This document shows positions 16,467 to 25,367 of a DNA stretch of 64,000 nt, in pieces. The stretch spans positions 775,099-839,098 of the forward strand of contig QJJF01000001.1 of assembly GCA_003202005.1 (NCBI GenBank), given 5' to 3'. Below the pieces are notes generated by a model that was not told the origin of the DNA, did no database searches, and worked only from the letters and a program-made list of their open reading frames with translations. Source of the DNA: Williamsia faeni. GTDB lineage: Bacteria > Actinomycetota > Actinomycetes > Mycobacteriales > Mycobacteriaceae. How positions within the stretch are numbered: position 1 is the first letter of the stretch; each line of letters opens with the position of its first letter. Position numbers and translations under genes: made by a program.

Positions 16467-16849
16467 TCCATCCAGGTGACCTCCCATACGTGACCGTCCA
16501 GGTCGCGGAAGCTCCGGCCGTACATGAAGCCATGGTCCTGCGGGTCCATCCAGGCAGAACCTCCGGTTACGAGGGCCTTGTCGGCCATGGCGTCGACAGC
16601 CTCACGCGACTCGGCCGACACCGCGATCAGGACTTCACGGTCCTTGCTCGTGTCGGTGATCCCACCGGTGATGAAGTCCTGAAACCGGGCCGGTGTCATC
16701 AACATCGCGACGGTCAGTTCGTTGATGACCAGGCAGGCCGTGTTCTCGTCGCTGAACGTCTCGTTGAATTCGAATCCCAAGCCCGTGAAAAACGTTCGCG
16801 TGGCCGGGATGTCAGAGGCGGTGGTGTTCAGGAACAACATGCGGGACAT
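16445..16849 (-). CDS. VOC-family protein (glyoxalase-like, single domain)
   Basis: The 134-residue protein (MSRMLFLNTTASDIPATRTF... ending DLDGHVWEVTWMD) is a single VOC domain of the kind annotated as lactoylglutathione-lyase-related; it lacks a clear glyoxalase I metal set, so no enzyme activity is assigned. The start at 16849 matches the family N-terminus; the longer frame adds unrelated residues. Its 3' end overlaps the sigma-factor gene by 22 bp on the opposite strand. Confidence 0.83.
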   Translation of the reverse strand: MSRMLFLNTTASDIPATRTFFTGLGFEFNETFSDENTACLVINELTVAMLMTPARFQDFITGGITDTSKDREVLIAVSAESREAVDAMADKALVTGGSAWMDPQDHGFMYGRSFRDLDGHVWEVTWMDQSAING

Positions 16850-16995
16850 AGGTGACTCCGTTTCGGCTGTATTTGTCTGTGCACTGGGGCAGACCGTGCC
16901 CACTGCAGAACTTAATCGCAGTACGGAGGAATGGACGCCGGTCCGCGCAGGTTGCACAAAGGAATCCATCGGTTGAGCAATCAAAGGGGTCATGA

Positions 16996-17655
16996 GTGAA
17001 AATCGGAATAATCGGCGCGGGTTTCATCGGCGGGACGCTCACGCGTCGCCTGACACAGTTGGGCCACGAGGTTCGAGTCTCCAATTCGCGAGATCCTCAG
17101 ACTCTTGCCGAGCTGACCGCGGAAACCGGTGCAGAGGCGGTCTGGGCAAAAGACGCCGCCACCGACGCCGATCTGGTGATCGTGAGCATTCCGCAAAAGA
17201 ACACGCCTGACCTCGCCGACGGGATCGTGTCGGCCCGCAAACCCGGTGCGCCGGTCATCGAGACGAACAACTACTACCCGCAGCAGCGCGATGGCAAGAT
17301 CGCAGCCATCGAAAACGGAACACCCGAAAGTGTTTGGGTCTCAGAGTTGTTGGACGCGCCCGTGTACAAGGTCTTCAACGGCATCTACTGGAAACACCTG
17401 TTGGAGAAGGGCGTTCCGGCGGGCACCGCAGGGCGGATAGCCTTGCCCATCGCAGGCGACGACGAAGTGGGGAAGAAAGCTGTCTCCGCCCTCGTCGATG
17501 AACTCGGGTTCGACCCGGTCGATGCCGGCTCCCTCGCCGACTCCTGGCGGCAGCAACCCGGAACCCCTGTGTACGGCAAAGACTTCGGCATCGACGCAAC
17601 CGTCGAAGCGCTGGCGCAGGCATCACCGGACCGCACGGCCGAATGGCGAGCCTGA
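16996..17655 (+). CDS. NADPH-dependent F420 reductase-like oxidoreductase
   Basis: The 219-residue protein opens with a Rossmann motif IGIIGAGFIGGTLTRRL and is built like the F420:NADP oxidoreductase/ProC-type NAD(P)-binding family (SNSRDPQTL, VIVSIPQKN, VIETNNYYPQQRDG). The substrate is uncertain; many members are not true Fno enzymes. GTG 16996 is used because the fold starts at its second codon; the ATG at 16992 is in another frame. AAAGGGG is centred about 9 nt upstream. A strong terminator follows. Confidence 0.82.
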   Translation: MKIGIIGAGFIGGTLTRRLTQLGHEVRVSNSRDPQTLAELTAETGAEAVWAKDAATDADLVIVSIPQKNTPDLADGIVSARKPGAPVIETNNYYPQQRDGKIAAIENGTPESVWVSELLDAPVYKVFNGIYWKHLLEKGVPAGTAGRIALPIAGDDEVGKKAVSALVDELGFDPVDAGSLADSWRQQPGTPVYGKDFGIDATVEALAQASPDRTAEWRA

Positions 17656-17663
17656 CTCACAAA

Positions 17664-17696
17664 AAAAGCCCACCTTCTTGAAGAAGGTGGGCTTTT
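17664..17696. terminator. Bidirectional intrinsic terminator
   Basis: AAAAGCCCACCTTCTT (17664-17679) is the exact reverse complement of 17681-17696, giving a 16-bp stem with A-tract and T-tract on the two sides. It sits between the convergent F420-reductase-like gene (ending 17655) and the TetR gene (ending 17703), so it can stop transcription from both directions. Confidence 0.92.
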
Positions 17697-17702
17697 GTGA
17701 AT

Positions 17703-18317
17703 TCAGGCGAGAATGAGTTCGATGCTGTCGACGAGCGCGGTGACCAGCTCCTCGAGTGAATCCGACCCCAGCACCCCGACCATCTCATCCGACCGCATGC
17801 TGATCACCGACTCGACCAGACGGAACGGCAGATGGCGTCGCGCGTCGGACTCGTCACCGAGGACTTCGCCGGCGAGCCGTGCGTAGATGCGAGCCAAGTC
17901 GCTACGGGCACTTCGGAACTCGGCAAAACGATCGGTCCGCAGCTCCGGCAGCAGGTAGAGCGCACCGAGGTTCCAGCGAGACCCGGCCAGTTGTCCGGCG
18001 TCGAAGCGAGCCAGCGTCAGCAACCGATCCAGTGCCGAGCCTTCGGCATCGATCAGGTCCACTGCGTGCTCGAGCGGCGCGAGGACGGTGTCCTGCAACA
18101 GCGACTCGAGGATGTCGTCTTTGGTCTTGAAGTGGTGATAGAGCGAGGCCTGACGGATACCCACCGCCTCTGCGATCATCCGGGTTGACGTACCCGAATA
18201 TCCACGCGTCGTGAACAACTCGGCGGCGGCGTCGAGTATCTCGTCGCGCGCCGTCGCCCCACGGCGGCGCTGTTCCACCAACCGTGGGCGTCCGGGCCCT
18301 GCCGCAACCTGACTCAC
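17703..18317 (-). CDS. TetR-family regulator divergent from the permease/urea-guanidine operon
   Basis: The 204-residue protein has the HTH at about residues 22-66 (SGTSTRMIAEAVGIRQASLY then HHFKTKDDIL) and a helical ligand domain. GTG 18317 is preferred over GTG 18362 because AAGG precedes it and the extra 15 residues look non-family. It is divergent from the APC permease operon, and two similar palindromes lie between them, so it is the likely repressor of that operon. The ligand is unknown; guanidine, urea or carboxylated derivatives are possibilities. Confidence 0.83.
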   Translation of the reverse strand: MSQVAAGPGRPRLVEQRRRGATARDEILDAAAELFTTRGYSGTSTRMIAEAVGIRQASLYHHFKTKDDILESLLQDTVLAPLEHAVDLIDAEGSALDRLLTLARFDAGQLAGSRWNLGALYLLPELRTDRFAEFRSARSDLARIYARLAGEVLGDESDARRHLPFRLVESVISMRSDEMVGVLGSDSLEELVTALVDSIELILA

Positions 18318-18443
18318 GCACCCAACCTTACTGCCGCCCGGGCACATCCTGATGGACCCCACCGATACGTAGGCCCCCCACCTGCAACGCAGTGCAATTC
18401 CGGAAACATAATTGTTTCACGTCGTAGCACCCCGTTAACAAAC

Positions 18444-18489
18444 CTGTCACTCGATAGAAACTGCCAGGCGATTATCTATCACTCGACAG
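18444..18489. promoter_or_regulatory. Paired TetR-type operators upstream of the permease operon
   Basis: CTGTC-ACTC-GATAG (18444-18457) and CTATC-ACTC-GACAG (18476-18489) both fit CTRTC-N4-GAYAG and are 32 bp apart centre to centre, about three helical turns on the same face. The 3' site ends 40 bp before the permease ATG, a typical repressor position. The outer half-sites and inner half-sites match each other in inverted order. They are the obvious candidates for binding by the divergent TetR protein. Confidence 0.65.
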
Positions 18490-18529
18490 GTTCACCGGGC
18501 CGCAGAGTCCACGACCAGGAAGATTCTCC

Positions 18530-20092
18530 ATGACTGCAACAGCGCAACCACCCTCGGCTCCGGCCACCGGCGGTACCTCGCAGATCGGCGACTCCGACGA
18601 CCTCTCCGCGTTCGGTTACACCCAGCAGTTGCACCGGTCGCTGGGTACGTTCGCATCCTTTGCGGCCGGATTCTCGTTTGTCTCGATCCTGACCACGATC
18701 TTCCAGCTCTTCGGCCTGGGCTTCTCGTTCGGCGGGCCGGCCTTCTTCTGGACCTGGCCCATCGTCTACATCGGCCAGTTCGGCGTTGCGCTCTGCTTTG
18801 CCGAGATCGCGGCACGCTACCCGATCTCCGGTGCCATCTACCAGTGGTCGCGGCGCATGGGCGGCGAGGTCATCGGATGGTTCGGCGGCTGGTTCATGAT
18901 GCTGGCGCAGATCGTCACCGCATCCGCTGCCGCCATCGCATTGCAGGTGGTCATGCCGTCGATCTGGGACGGCTTCCAGATCATCGGCACCGACGCCGCA
19001 CTGACCAGCACCAGCGGCGCGGCCAACGCGGTCCTGCTCGGCTCGATCCTGCTCGTCATCACCACCTTCATCAACTGCATCGGCGTCAACTGGATGAGCC
19101 GGATCAACAACATCGGCGTCACCTGCGAGATCGTCGGCGTGATCGCGGTGATCCTGGCACTGTTCACCCACGCCGAACGTGGACCCGGCGTCGTCTTCGA
19201 CACCGGAATTCCCGGTGAGCAGCCCGGATACATCTGGGCTTTCATCGTCTCCGGTTTGATGGCCGCCTACGTGATGGTCGGATTCGGTTCCGCCGGCGAA
19301 CTCGCGGAAGAGACCAAGAACCCGCGCCGCGTTGCCCCGCGCACCATCCGACTGGCCCTGACGGTCTCCGCGATCGGTGGCGGCCTGATGTTGCTCGGCG
19401 CACTGATGGCCGCACCGACCCTGGGCGAAGAGCTCGCCGTCGGTGGTCTCCCCTACGTCCTCGACTCGGTCCTCGGGTCGTTCTGGGGCAAGGTCCTGTT
19501 GTGCGACGTGGTGATCGCGATCTTCATCTGCACCCTGGCAATCCAGACCGCGTGCTCTCGACTGATGTTCTCGATGGCGCGTGACGACCGGCTGCCCGCC
19601 TCCAAGATCCTGGCCCACGTCAACCCGAAGACCGGAACCCCGATCGCACCTTCGATCCTGATCGGCGTCCTGTGCATCGGCGTGCTGGTGGTCAACGTCG
19701 GCAACTCCGCGATCTTCGCAACCCTGGCCAGCGTCTGCATCATCCTGATCTACCTCGCCTACCTGTCGGTCACCGGCCCGATGCTCTGGCGCCGGATCAA
19801 GGGATGGCCCGGCGAGAATGTCCCGGTCGACTCCGAGGGCAAGAAGCTGTTCAGCCTGGGGCGCTTCGGTATCCCGGTCAACATCTTCGCCGTGGTCTAC
19901 GGACTGCTGATGGTCGTCAACCTGTCCTGGCCACGCGCCGAGATCTTCGATCCCACAGGCGAAATGCCGATCCTCAAGTGGGCCGGCCCGATCTGCATCG
20001 TCGGCGCGGCGATCATCGGCATCGCCTGCTTCCCGCACGGCAAGACACATCCGATGCCGGTCCCGGCCCCGTCGGCCGCAGATTCCAAGTAG
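18530..20092 (+). CDS. APC-superfamily amino acid/amine permease
   Basis: The 520-residue protein has about 12 transmembrane segments and the APC signature near the start of the membrane region (FASFAAGFSFVSILTTIFQL, about 43-62) plus AEIAARYPISGAIYQWSRR. It is the first gene of an operon with two UAAP proteins, a carboxyltransferase and allophanate hydrolase, so it probably imports the compound that feeds that pathway, such as guanidine, a guanidino compound or a urea-like amide. That substrate is inference. A very long antisense frame over this gene is a GC-bias shadow. Confidence 0.9.
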   Translation: MTATAQPPSAPATGGTSQIGDSDDLSAFGYTQQLHRSLGTFASFAAGFSFVSILTTIFQLFGLGFSFGGPAFFWTWPIVYIGQFGVALCFAEIAARYPISGAIYQWSRRMGGEVIGWFGGWFMMLAQIVTASAAAIALQVVMPSIWDGFQIIGTDAALTSTSGAANAVLLGSILLVITTFINCIGVNWMSRINNIGVTCEIVGVIAVILALFTHAERGPGVVFDTGIPGEQPGYIWAFIVSGLMAAYVMVGFGSAGELAEETKNPRRVAPRTIRLALTVSAIGGGLMLLGALMAAPTLGEELAVGGLPYVLDSVLGSFWGKVLLCDVVIAIFICTLAIQTACSRLMFSMARDDRLPASKILAHVNPKTGTPIAPSILIGVLCIGVLVVNVGNSAIFATLASVCIILIYLAYLSVTGPMLWRRIKGWPGENVPVDSEGKKLFSLGRFGIPVNIFAVVYGLLMVVNLSWPRAEIFDPTGEMPILKWAGPICIVGAAIIGIACFPHGKTHPMPVPAPSAADSK

Positions 20093-20132
20093 CCCGCTGA
20101 TCAATCCCCGCACCAGCACAAGGACATTCATC

Positions 20133-20993
20133 ATGACAACAACCGGAACAACCACCGGGACCACCGCAGGCGCCCGTGAACACGCCCGCGCCCAAGCCCA
20201 GGCGATCACCGACTCCATGCCGGTCGTCCCCGCCTCGGCCTGGCCCACTGTTCCCGATCAGACTGCACCGCAAGACATGACATGGGCCGAGACCATCCCC
20301 GGCGGCCGCTACAGCGTAAAAGTACTCGCCCGGGGAACCCGCCTGCGGCTCCGCGACGTGACCGGCAGCGGATGCGCACACCTACTGCTCTGGCGGTCTG
20401 AAGCACCGTGGGAGCGCCTCAATGTCGCCGACACCGTGAAGGTTCCGTGGCAGGCCTATCTCGGCGCCGGACATCCCCTGCTCAGCGATCAGGGCCGGGC
20501 CCTGGCGACCATCGTCGAGGACACCTCGGGCCATCACGATGCTCTGTGTGGCACGACCACACTGGCGGCCAACACCGAGAAATACGGTGCGGGCGAGGTC
20601 TATTCACACTCGCCCGCCGGACGCGAGCTGTTCACGTTGGCGGCGGCCAAGCAGGGGCTCACCCCCACCGATGTCGTGCCGTCGCTCTCCTTCTTCCACA
20701 GCATCGTGGTCGGCGACGACGGTTCACTGATCTCGAAGGGATCGGCGGGCCAGGATAAGTCCGTGGATCTTCTGCTCCACCTGCCCTGCACTGTCGCGAT
20801 CGTCAACACCGCACATCCACTCGATCCCTCCCCGACGTTTGATGTCGGGCCGGTCGAAGTTCTGGCCTGGAAGGCACTCGCCGACCTCGACGCCGCCGTT
20901 GCCGGGCTCGACGACACCGACCCCGAATACCAGCGCGCAGTCCTCAACTCCGAAGATGCCTGGAACGCCGCACATTTCGAAAGGACCGTCTGA
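20133..20993 (+). CDS. Urea carboxylase-associated protein 2 (DUF1989), putative carboxyguanidine deiminase subunit
   Basis: The 286-residue DUF1989 protein matches UAAP2: WAETIPGGRYSVKVLARGTR, SGCAHLLLWRSEAPWERLNV, then DTSGHHDALCGTT with His and Cys residues suited to metal binding. UAAP1/UAAP2 pairs were originally tied to urea carboxylase but have been reassigned as the two subunits (CgdA/CgdB) of carboxyguanidine deiminase, which makes allophanate (N-carboxyurea) from carboxyguanidine. The stop overlaps the next start by one base. Which of the two is catalytic is not decidable here. Confidence 0.85.
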   Translation: MTTTGTTTGTTAGAREHARAQAQAITDSMPVVPASAWPTVPDQTAPQDMTWAETIPGGRYSVKVLARGTRLRLRDVTGSGCAHLLLWRSEAPWERLNVADTVKVPWQAYLGAGHPLLSDQGRALATIVEDTSGHHDALCGTTTLAANTEKYGAGEVYSHSPAGRELFTLAAAKQGLTPTDVVPSLSFFHSIVVGDDGSLISKGSAGQDKSVDLLLHLPCTVAIVNTAHPLDPSPTFDVGPVEVLAWKALADLDAAVAGLDDTDPEYQRAVLNSEDAWNAAHFERTV

Positions 20994-21682
20994 TGTCCAC
21001 CACCGCAACATCCACCCCGACCACCGCAACCGCCGCAGACCTGGCCCTGGTTCCCGGTGAGGTGATCGGTGACCACGTGATCGGCGAACGCGCACCCTGG
21101 TCTGGTGTCGTGGCGGCCGGCGACGTCCTGACCATCGTCGACCTGCACGGCAATCAAGCCGTCGACACGCTGTTCTTCGGCGCCGACGACCATGCGGTCC
21201 GCTACTCCGCACAGGCCACGATCTCTGCGCAGGGCAACATCTTTCTGACTACCGGCACCGTCATCCGGGATCACGACTCGGCACCGATGATGACCATCGT
21301 GGCCGACGAGGTCGGCAATCACGACACGGTCGGTGGTGCGTGCTCGCAGGAATCGAACACGCTGCGCTACGGGCACCACACCAAACATCAGCACGCCTGC
21401 GTCGAGAACTTCCTCATCGGAGGCGCGCCACACGGTTTGGGCAAGGCCGATCTCGTCGGCAACGTCAACTTCTTCATGAACGTGCCGGTCGATGCCGACG
21501 GGTCGCTCGGCATCGTCGACGGATTGTCCGCACCGGGACTGCGATTGGCCCTGCGCGCCGAGATCGACACGCTGGTCCTGATCTCCAATTGCCCGCAGAT
21601 CAACAACCCCTGCAACGGATTCGACCCCACGGCCGTCCGGGTCATCGTGACCCGCCCGTCAGCAGATCCGAAAGGCGCCTGA
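20993..21682 (+). CDS. Urea carboxylase-associated protein 1 (DUF1989), putative carboxyguanidine deiminase subunit
   Basis: The 229-residue DUF1989 protein matches UAAP1: VAAGDVLTIVDLHGNQAVDT, VGNHDTVGGACSQESNTLRY and the C-terminal NCPQINNPCNGFDPTAVRV. Conserved His, Cys and Glu residues fit a metal-dependent deiminase. It overlaps the UAAP2 gene by one base (TGATG) and is 4 bp from the carboxyltransferase gene, so the pair is made together, consistent with a heteromeric CgdAB-like enzyme. Confidence 0.86.
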   Translation: MSTTATSTPTTATAADLALVPGEVIGDHVIGERAPWSGVVAAGDVLTIVDLHGNQAVDTLFFGADDHAVRYSAQATISAQGNIFLTTGTVIRDHDSAPMMTIVADEVGNHDTVGGACSQESNTLRYGHHTKHQHACVENFLIGGAPHGLGKADLVGNVNFFMNVPVDADGSLGIVDGLSAPGLRLALRAEIDTLVLISNCPQINNPCNGFDPTAVRVIVTRPSADPKGA

Positions 21683-21686
21683 AGAG

Positions 21687-23690
21687 ATGACGACGATCTC
21701 GGTACTGCGGGCGGGCCCGCAGACCACCATCCAGGATTGGCCCGGACGGATCCGGCACTGGCAGGTCGGCGTCCCACCATCGGGACCGATGGACGATCTG
21801 TCGTTCCGGCTGGCCAACGTGGCAGTCGGAAACCCGGAGGGCACAGCCGGACTCGAGTGCACGATGATGGGTCCGCGACTGACCTTCTCCGAGGACACCG
21901 TCGTGGCGATCACGGGCGCGCCGGTCGTTGTCACGGTCAATTCGATGCCGGCGCCACAGTGGACCCCGATCACCGTGAAGGCCGGAGATGTTCTCGACAT
22001 CGGCGCCGCCGGGCCGGTCGGGATGCGGGTGTACCTGGCTGTGGCCGGAGGTGTCGATGCCGAAGAGTATCTCGGCAGCCGTTCCACGTTCACACTCGGC
22101 AAGTTCGGCGGCAAGGATGGTCGTCCGCTGATCGAAGGGGACACGCTCAGTTGTGCCGGCGCTGCTCTGGCCAGCGCACCGCGGCGCATCCTGAACGACG
22201 AGAAGCCGGCGCTGACCGACAACTGGCAGCTCGCGGTGACCGTCGGACCGCACAGCGCGCCCGAGTTCTTCACAGCCGAAGACATCGACGATCTCTACAA
22301 CACGCCCTATGAAGTCCACTTCAACTCCGACCGGACCGGTGTGCGGCTGGTCGGGCCTCAGCCCCGCTGGGCCCGGACCGACGGTGGCGAAGCCGGCCTG
22401 CATCCGTCGAATATCCACGACAACGCGTACTCCGTCGGCGCCCTGGACTTCACCGGTGACACGCCGATCCTGCTCGGTCCCGACGGCCCCAGCCTCGGCG
22501 GGTTCGTCTGCCCCGTCACCGTCACCACCGCCGACCGCTGGAAGATAGGCCAGCTCAAGCCGGGCAACACCGTGCGCTTCGTCCCGGTTCGCTCGGCCGA
22601 GGCCGCCAGCCCGGCCGACCTCGGGTCGGCACGCCGCTCTGACATCAGCGTCGTGCTGTCCAGCGGCGGTGACCACGACGGCGGCGTCCTCGGGTCGACC
22701 ATGACCGCGGACGGCAGCACCGTTGTCACCTATCGGCGCAGCGGCGACGACAACATCCTCGTCGAATACGGCGACATGACCCTCGACCTGGCGCTCCGGG
22801 CCCGTGTCCACGCGCTCGCCGAGCGCATCGCCGCAGACCGGCCCGCCGGACTCATCGACCTCACCCCGGGCATCCGGTCGTTGCAGGTCAAGGTCGATCC
22901 GACCAAGCTGCGGCAGTCGGTTCTCCTGGACTGGCTGATCGAGTGCGAGGCCCAGCTGCCGGCCGCATCAGAGCTTGTGGTCCCGAGCCGCACCGTCCAC
23001 CTGCCCCTGTCCTGGGACGACCCAGCAACGCGGGAGGCCATCCAGCGATACATGCTCGGCGTCCGCTCGGACGCGCCGTGGTGCCCATGGAACATCGAGT
23101 TCATCCGGCGCATGAACGGCCTCGGTTCGGTCGACGACGTACATCGCATCGTCTTCGACGCGGAATACCTCGTACTGGGTCTGGGCGACGTCTATCTCGG
23201 TGCACCGGTCGCGGTGCCACTTGATCCACGCCACCGATTGGTGACCACCAAGTACAACCCCGCCCGCACCTGGACTCCGGAGAACGCGGTCGGTATCGGC
23301 GGAGCCTACATGTGCATCTACGGCATGGAAGGTCCCGGCGGTTACCAGTTCGTCGGTCGCACCACGCAAGTGTGGAATCATCGGCATCCACTGGAGGCGG
23401 CCGGATTCGATCCCGAGCATCCGTGGCTGCTCCGCTTCTTCGACAAGATCAGGTGGTACCCGGTGAGTGCAGACGAACTGCTGGACCTGCGGGCCGATAC
23501 CGCCGCCGGACGCGGCCGGGTACAGATCGAGCACGGCACCTTCTCGCTCGCAGAGCACCAGATGTTTCTCGACGAGAACGCCGCCGACATCAACGCACAA
23601 CGGTCGATGATGGAGATCGCCCGCACAGAAGAACGCCGGCGCTGGTCCGACAGTGGCGAGTTCGCCATCAAAACAGGAAGGGTGGCATGA
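21687..23690 (+). CDS. Carboxyltransferase-only urea/guanidine carboxylase-like protein
   Basis: The 667-residue protein has a KipA/AHS2 module (about 1-320; PPSGPMDDLSFRLANVAVGN) followed by a KipI/AHS1 module (about 350-620; KYNPARTWTPENAVGIGGAY, GMEGPGGYQFVGRT). This is the order and close sequence of the carboxyltransferase half of urea/guanidine carboxylase. Full enzymes are about 1200 residues with an N-terminal biotin carboxylase and a C-terminal biotin carrier with a lysine motif; both are absent here, and the chain stops at the normal linker to the biotin domain. It may partner with a biotin-carboxylase/BCCP subunit encoded elsewhere. It overlaps atzF-like allophanate hydrolase by 4 bp. 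Confidence 0.85.
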   Translation: MTTISVLRAGPQTTIQDWPGRIRHWQVGVPPSGPMDDLSFRLANVAVGNPEGTAGLECTMMGPRLTFSEDTVVAITGAPVVVTVNSMPAPQWTPITVKAGDVLDIGAAGPVGMRVYLAVAGGVDAEEYLGSRSTFTLGKFGGKDGRPLIEGDTLSCAGAALASAPRRILNDEKPALTDNWQLAVTVGPHSAPEFFTAEDIDDLYNTPYEVHFNSDRTGVRLVGPQPRWARTDGGEAGLHPSNIHDNAYSVGALDFTGDTPILLGPDGPSLGGFVCPVTVTTADRWKIGQLKPGNTVRFVPVRSAEAASPADLGSARRSDISVVLSSGGDHDGGVLGSTMTADGSTVVTYRRSGDDNILVEYGDMTLDLALRARVHALAERIAADRPAGLIDLTPGIRSLQVKVDPTKLRQSVLLDWLIECEAQLPAASELVVPSRTVHLPLSWDDPATREAIQRYMLGVRSDAPWCPWNIEFIRRMNGLGSVDDVHRIVFDAEYLVLGLGDVYLGAPVAVPLDPRHRLVTTKYNPARTWTPENAVGIGGAYMCIYGMEGPGGYQFVGRTTQVWNHRHPLEAAGFDPEHPWLLRFFDKIRWYPVSADELLDLRADTAAGRGRVQIEHGTFSLAEHQMFLDENAADINAQRSMMEIARTEERRRWSDSGEFAIKTGRVA

Positions 23691-25348
23691 GCCGCATCGC
23701 CGAGATCTTTGCCGCGATCGCCGCGGCCGACCGTCCGGAGGTCTTCATCACGCTGCGTGACGAAGCCGACGTGACCCGGGAACACGCTGCGTCACTTGCC
23801 GCGGGCGGACCCCTGGCCGGTGTTGTCCTGGCCGTGAAGGACAACGTGGACGTGGCCGGACTTCCGACCACCGCTGCCTGCCCGGGGTTCGAATACCGGC
23901 CCGAGATCGATGCCGCCGCGGTCGCCGCGCTCCGTGCCGCCGGCGCGGTGGTCATCGGCAAGACCAACCTCGACCAGTTCGCCACCGGACTCGTCGGAAC
24001 CCGCAGTCCCTATGGTGCGGTGCGTGATTCACGCCGCGACGACCGCATCTCGGGTGGGTCCAGCTCCGGATCCGCAGTCGCGGTGGCACTCGGGTTTGCC
24101 GACATCGCCATCGGTACCGACACCGCCGGATCAGGGCGCGTGCCCGCCGGCCTGCAGGGCATCGTGGGTATCAAACCGACATTGGGTGTGGTCAGCAACT
24201 CCGGTGTTGTCCCGGCCTGCGCCAGCTATGACTGCGTCACGATCCTTGCCGCCGACCTCGATCTCGCCAACCGGGCGATGGGCGTCATGTCCGATACCGG
24301 AATATGGCCCGCCGGCACTCATTTCGCCGCGTCCGAGAGTCCCGTGGTGGCCGCTCCGGACACCCTCACCGCACTCGACCCGGCCTGGCAAGCCGCCTTC
24401 GAAGCCGCCGTCGCACAGGCACAGTCGGTCGGCATCGAGGTCAGACGCATCAACATCGACGACTTCCTCGCCGCAGCCAAACTACTGTACGACGGTGCAC
24501 TGGTCGCCGAGCGCTACGACGCTGTCGGCGAGTTCATCTCGGCAGCAAAGGATTCCGATGGCCTCGATCCGACCGTCGCCGGAATCATCGGTGCCGCCGA
24601 CCGCTTCCGCGCAACCGATCTGCTGGCCGATCGCCGGAAAGTCGAAGAGCTCCGCATTCGGGCACTGTCCGCGCTCGGTGACGCCGCCGCACTGATCGTG
24701 CCGACCGCGCCGATGCATCCGACCCTCGAGCAGGTCGCGGCCGACCCGGTCGGTGTCAACGCAACGATGGGCACATACACCAACTTCTGCAACCTCTTCG
24801 ATCTGTGCGCGGTGGCCGTCCCGGTCAGCGAAGTTGTCGAATCAGATGGCAGCACAGCTCAGTTCGGTATCACCGTGATCGGTCGGGCATACGACGACGC
24901 GGTTGTCCTCGACATCGCCGGGCGCATCGGCAGCAGCTTGCCTGCCACCGGGCCGTCGTGGCCGGAACGTGCGGGCGCCGAGGTCGCCGAAGTGTTTGTC
25001 GTGGGGGCGCATCTGCGTGGACAGCCGCTGGCCGGACAGCTGACCGGACGCGGGGCACGATGGTCGGGTGAGGCCGCAACCGCACCCACCTATCGACTGG
25101 TCGCCCTCGACACCCGACCCGCCAAGCCCGGACTCATACGCGACACCGACCACGGACAGTCGATCCGCGGCGAACTCTGGACCCTGTCACCGGCCGCGCT
25201 CGGCGAGTTCCTTGCCGAACTGCCCGCGCCGATGGCCCTGGGCCCGGTGCAACTCGCCGATGGACGTTGGACCGTCGGCTTCGGCTGCAGCCACGACTCC
25301 GTGGCAGCTGCCGAACCGCTGACCGCGACACACTGGCTGGAGCGCTGA
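23687..25348 (+). CDS. atzF: Allophanate hydrolase
   Basis: The 553-residue enzyme hydrolyses allophanate to ammonia and CO2, the last step after urea or guanidine carboxylation. The amidase-signature domain shows the catalytic Lys51 in LAVKDNVDVAG, the glycine/serine stretch SGGSSSGSAVAVALG and the catalytic serine in GTDTAGSGRVPAG. The C-terminal ~125 residues form the AtzF-type second domain. ATG 23687 was chosen over the long upstream frame because AGGAAG precedes it and it overlaps the carboxyltransferase stop by 4 bp. It ends the operon. Confidence 0.9.
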   Translation: MSRIAEIFAAIAAADRPEVFITLRDEADVTREHAASLAAGGPLAGVVLAVKDNVDVAGLPTTAACPGFEYRPEIDAAAVAALRAAGAVVIGKTNLDQFATGLVGTRSPYGAVRDSRRDDRISGGSSSGSAVAVALGFADIAIGTDTAGSGRVPAGLQGIVGIKPTLGVVSNSGVVPACASYDCVTILAADLDLANRAMGVMSDTGIWPAGTHFAASESPVVAAPDTLTALDPAWQAAFEAAVAQAQSVGIEVRRINIDDFLAAAKLLYDGALVAERYDAVGEFISAAKDSDGLDPTVAGIIGAADRFRATDLLADRRKVEELRIRALSALGDAAALIVPTAPMHPTLEQVAADPVGVNATMGTYTNFCNLFDLCAVAVPVSEVVESDGSTAQFGITVIGRAYDDAVVLDIAGRIGSSLPATGPSWPERAGAEVAEVFVVGAHLRGQPLAGQLTGRGARWSGEAATAPTYRLVALDTRPAKPGLIRDTDHGQSIRGELWTLSPAALGEFLAELPAPMALGPVQLADGRWTVGFGCSHDSVAAAEPLTATHWLER

Positions 25349-25367
25349 ACCACGCGCCACATGCGTT

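Noticed and set aside
17041-17100. tRNA-like GGTTCGAGTC string
   Set aside because: It lies inside the F420-reductase-like coding frame and no cloverleaf can be drawn around it.
18363-18529. Possible guanidine riboswitch upstream of the permease operon
   Set aside because: No guanidine-I/II/III motif such as paired ACGR loops could be seen; the only clear structure is the pair of operator palindromes.
18479-20248. 589-codon open frame antisense to the permease gene
   Set aside because: Its translation is a low-complexity Asp/Gly/Arg-rich product typical of GC-biased shadow frames, while the plus strand encodes a clear APC permease.
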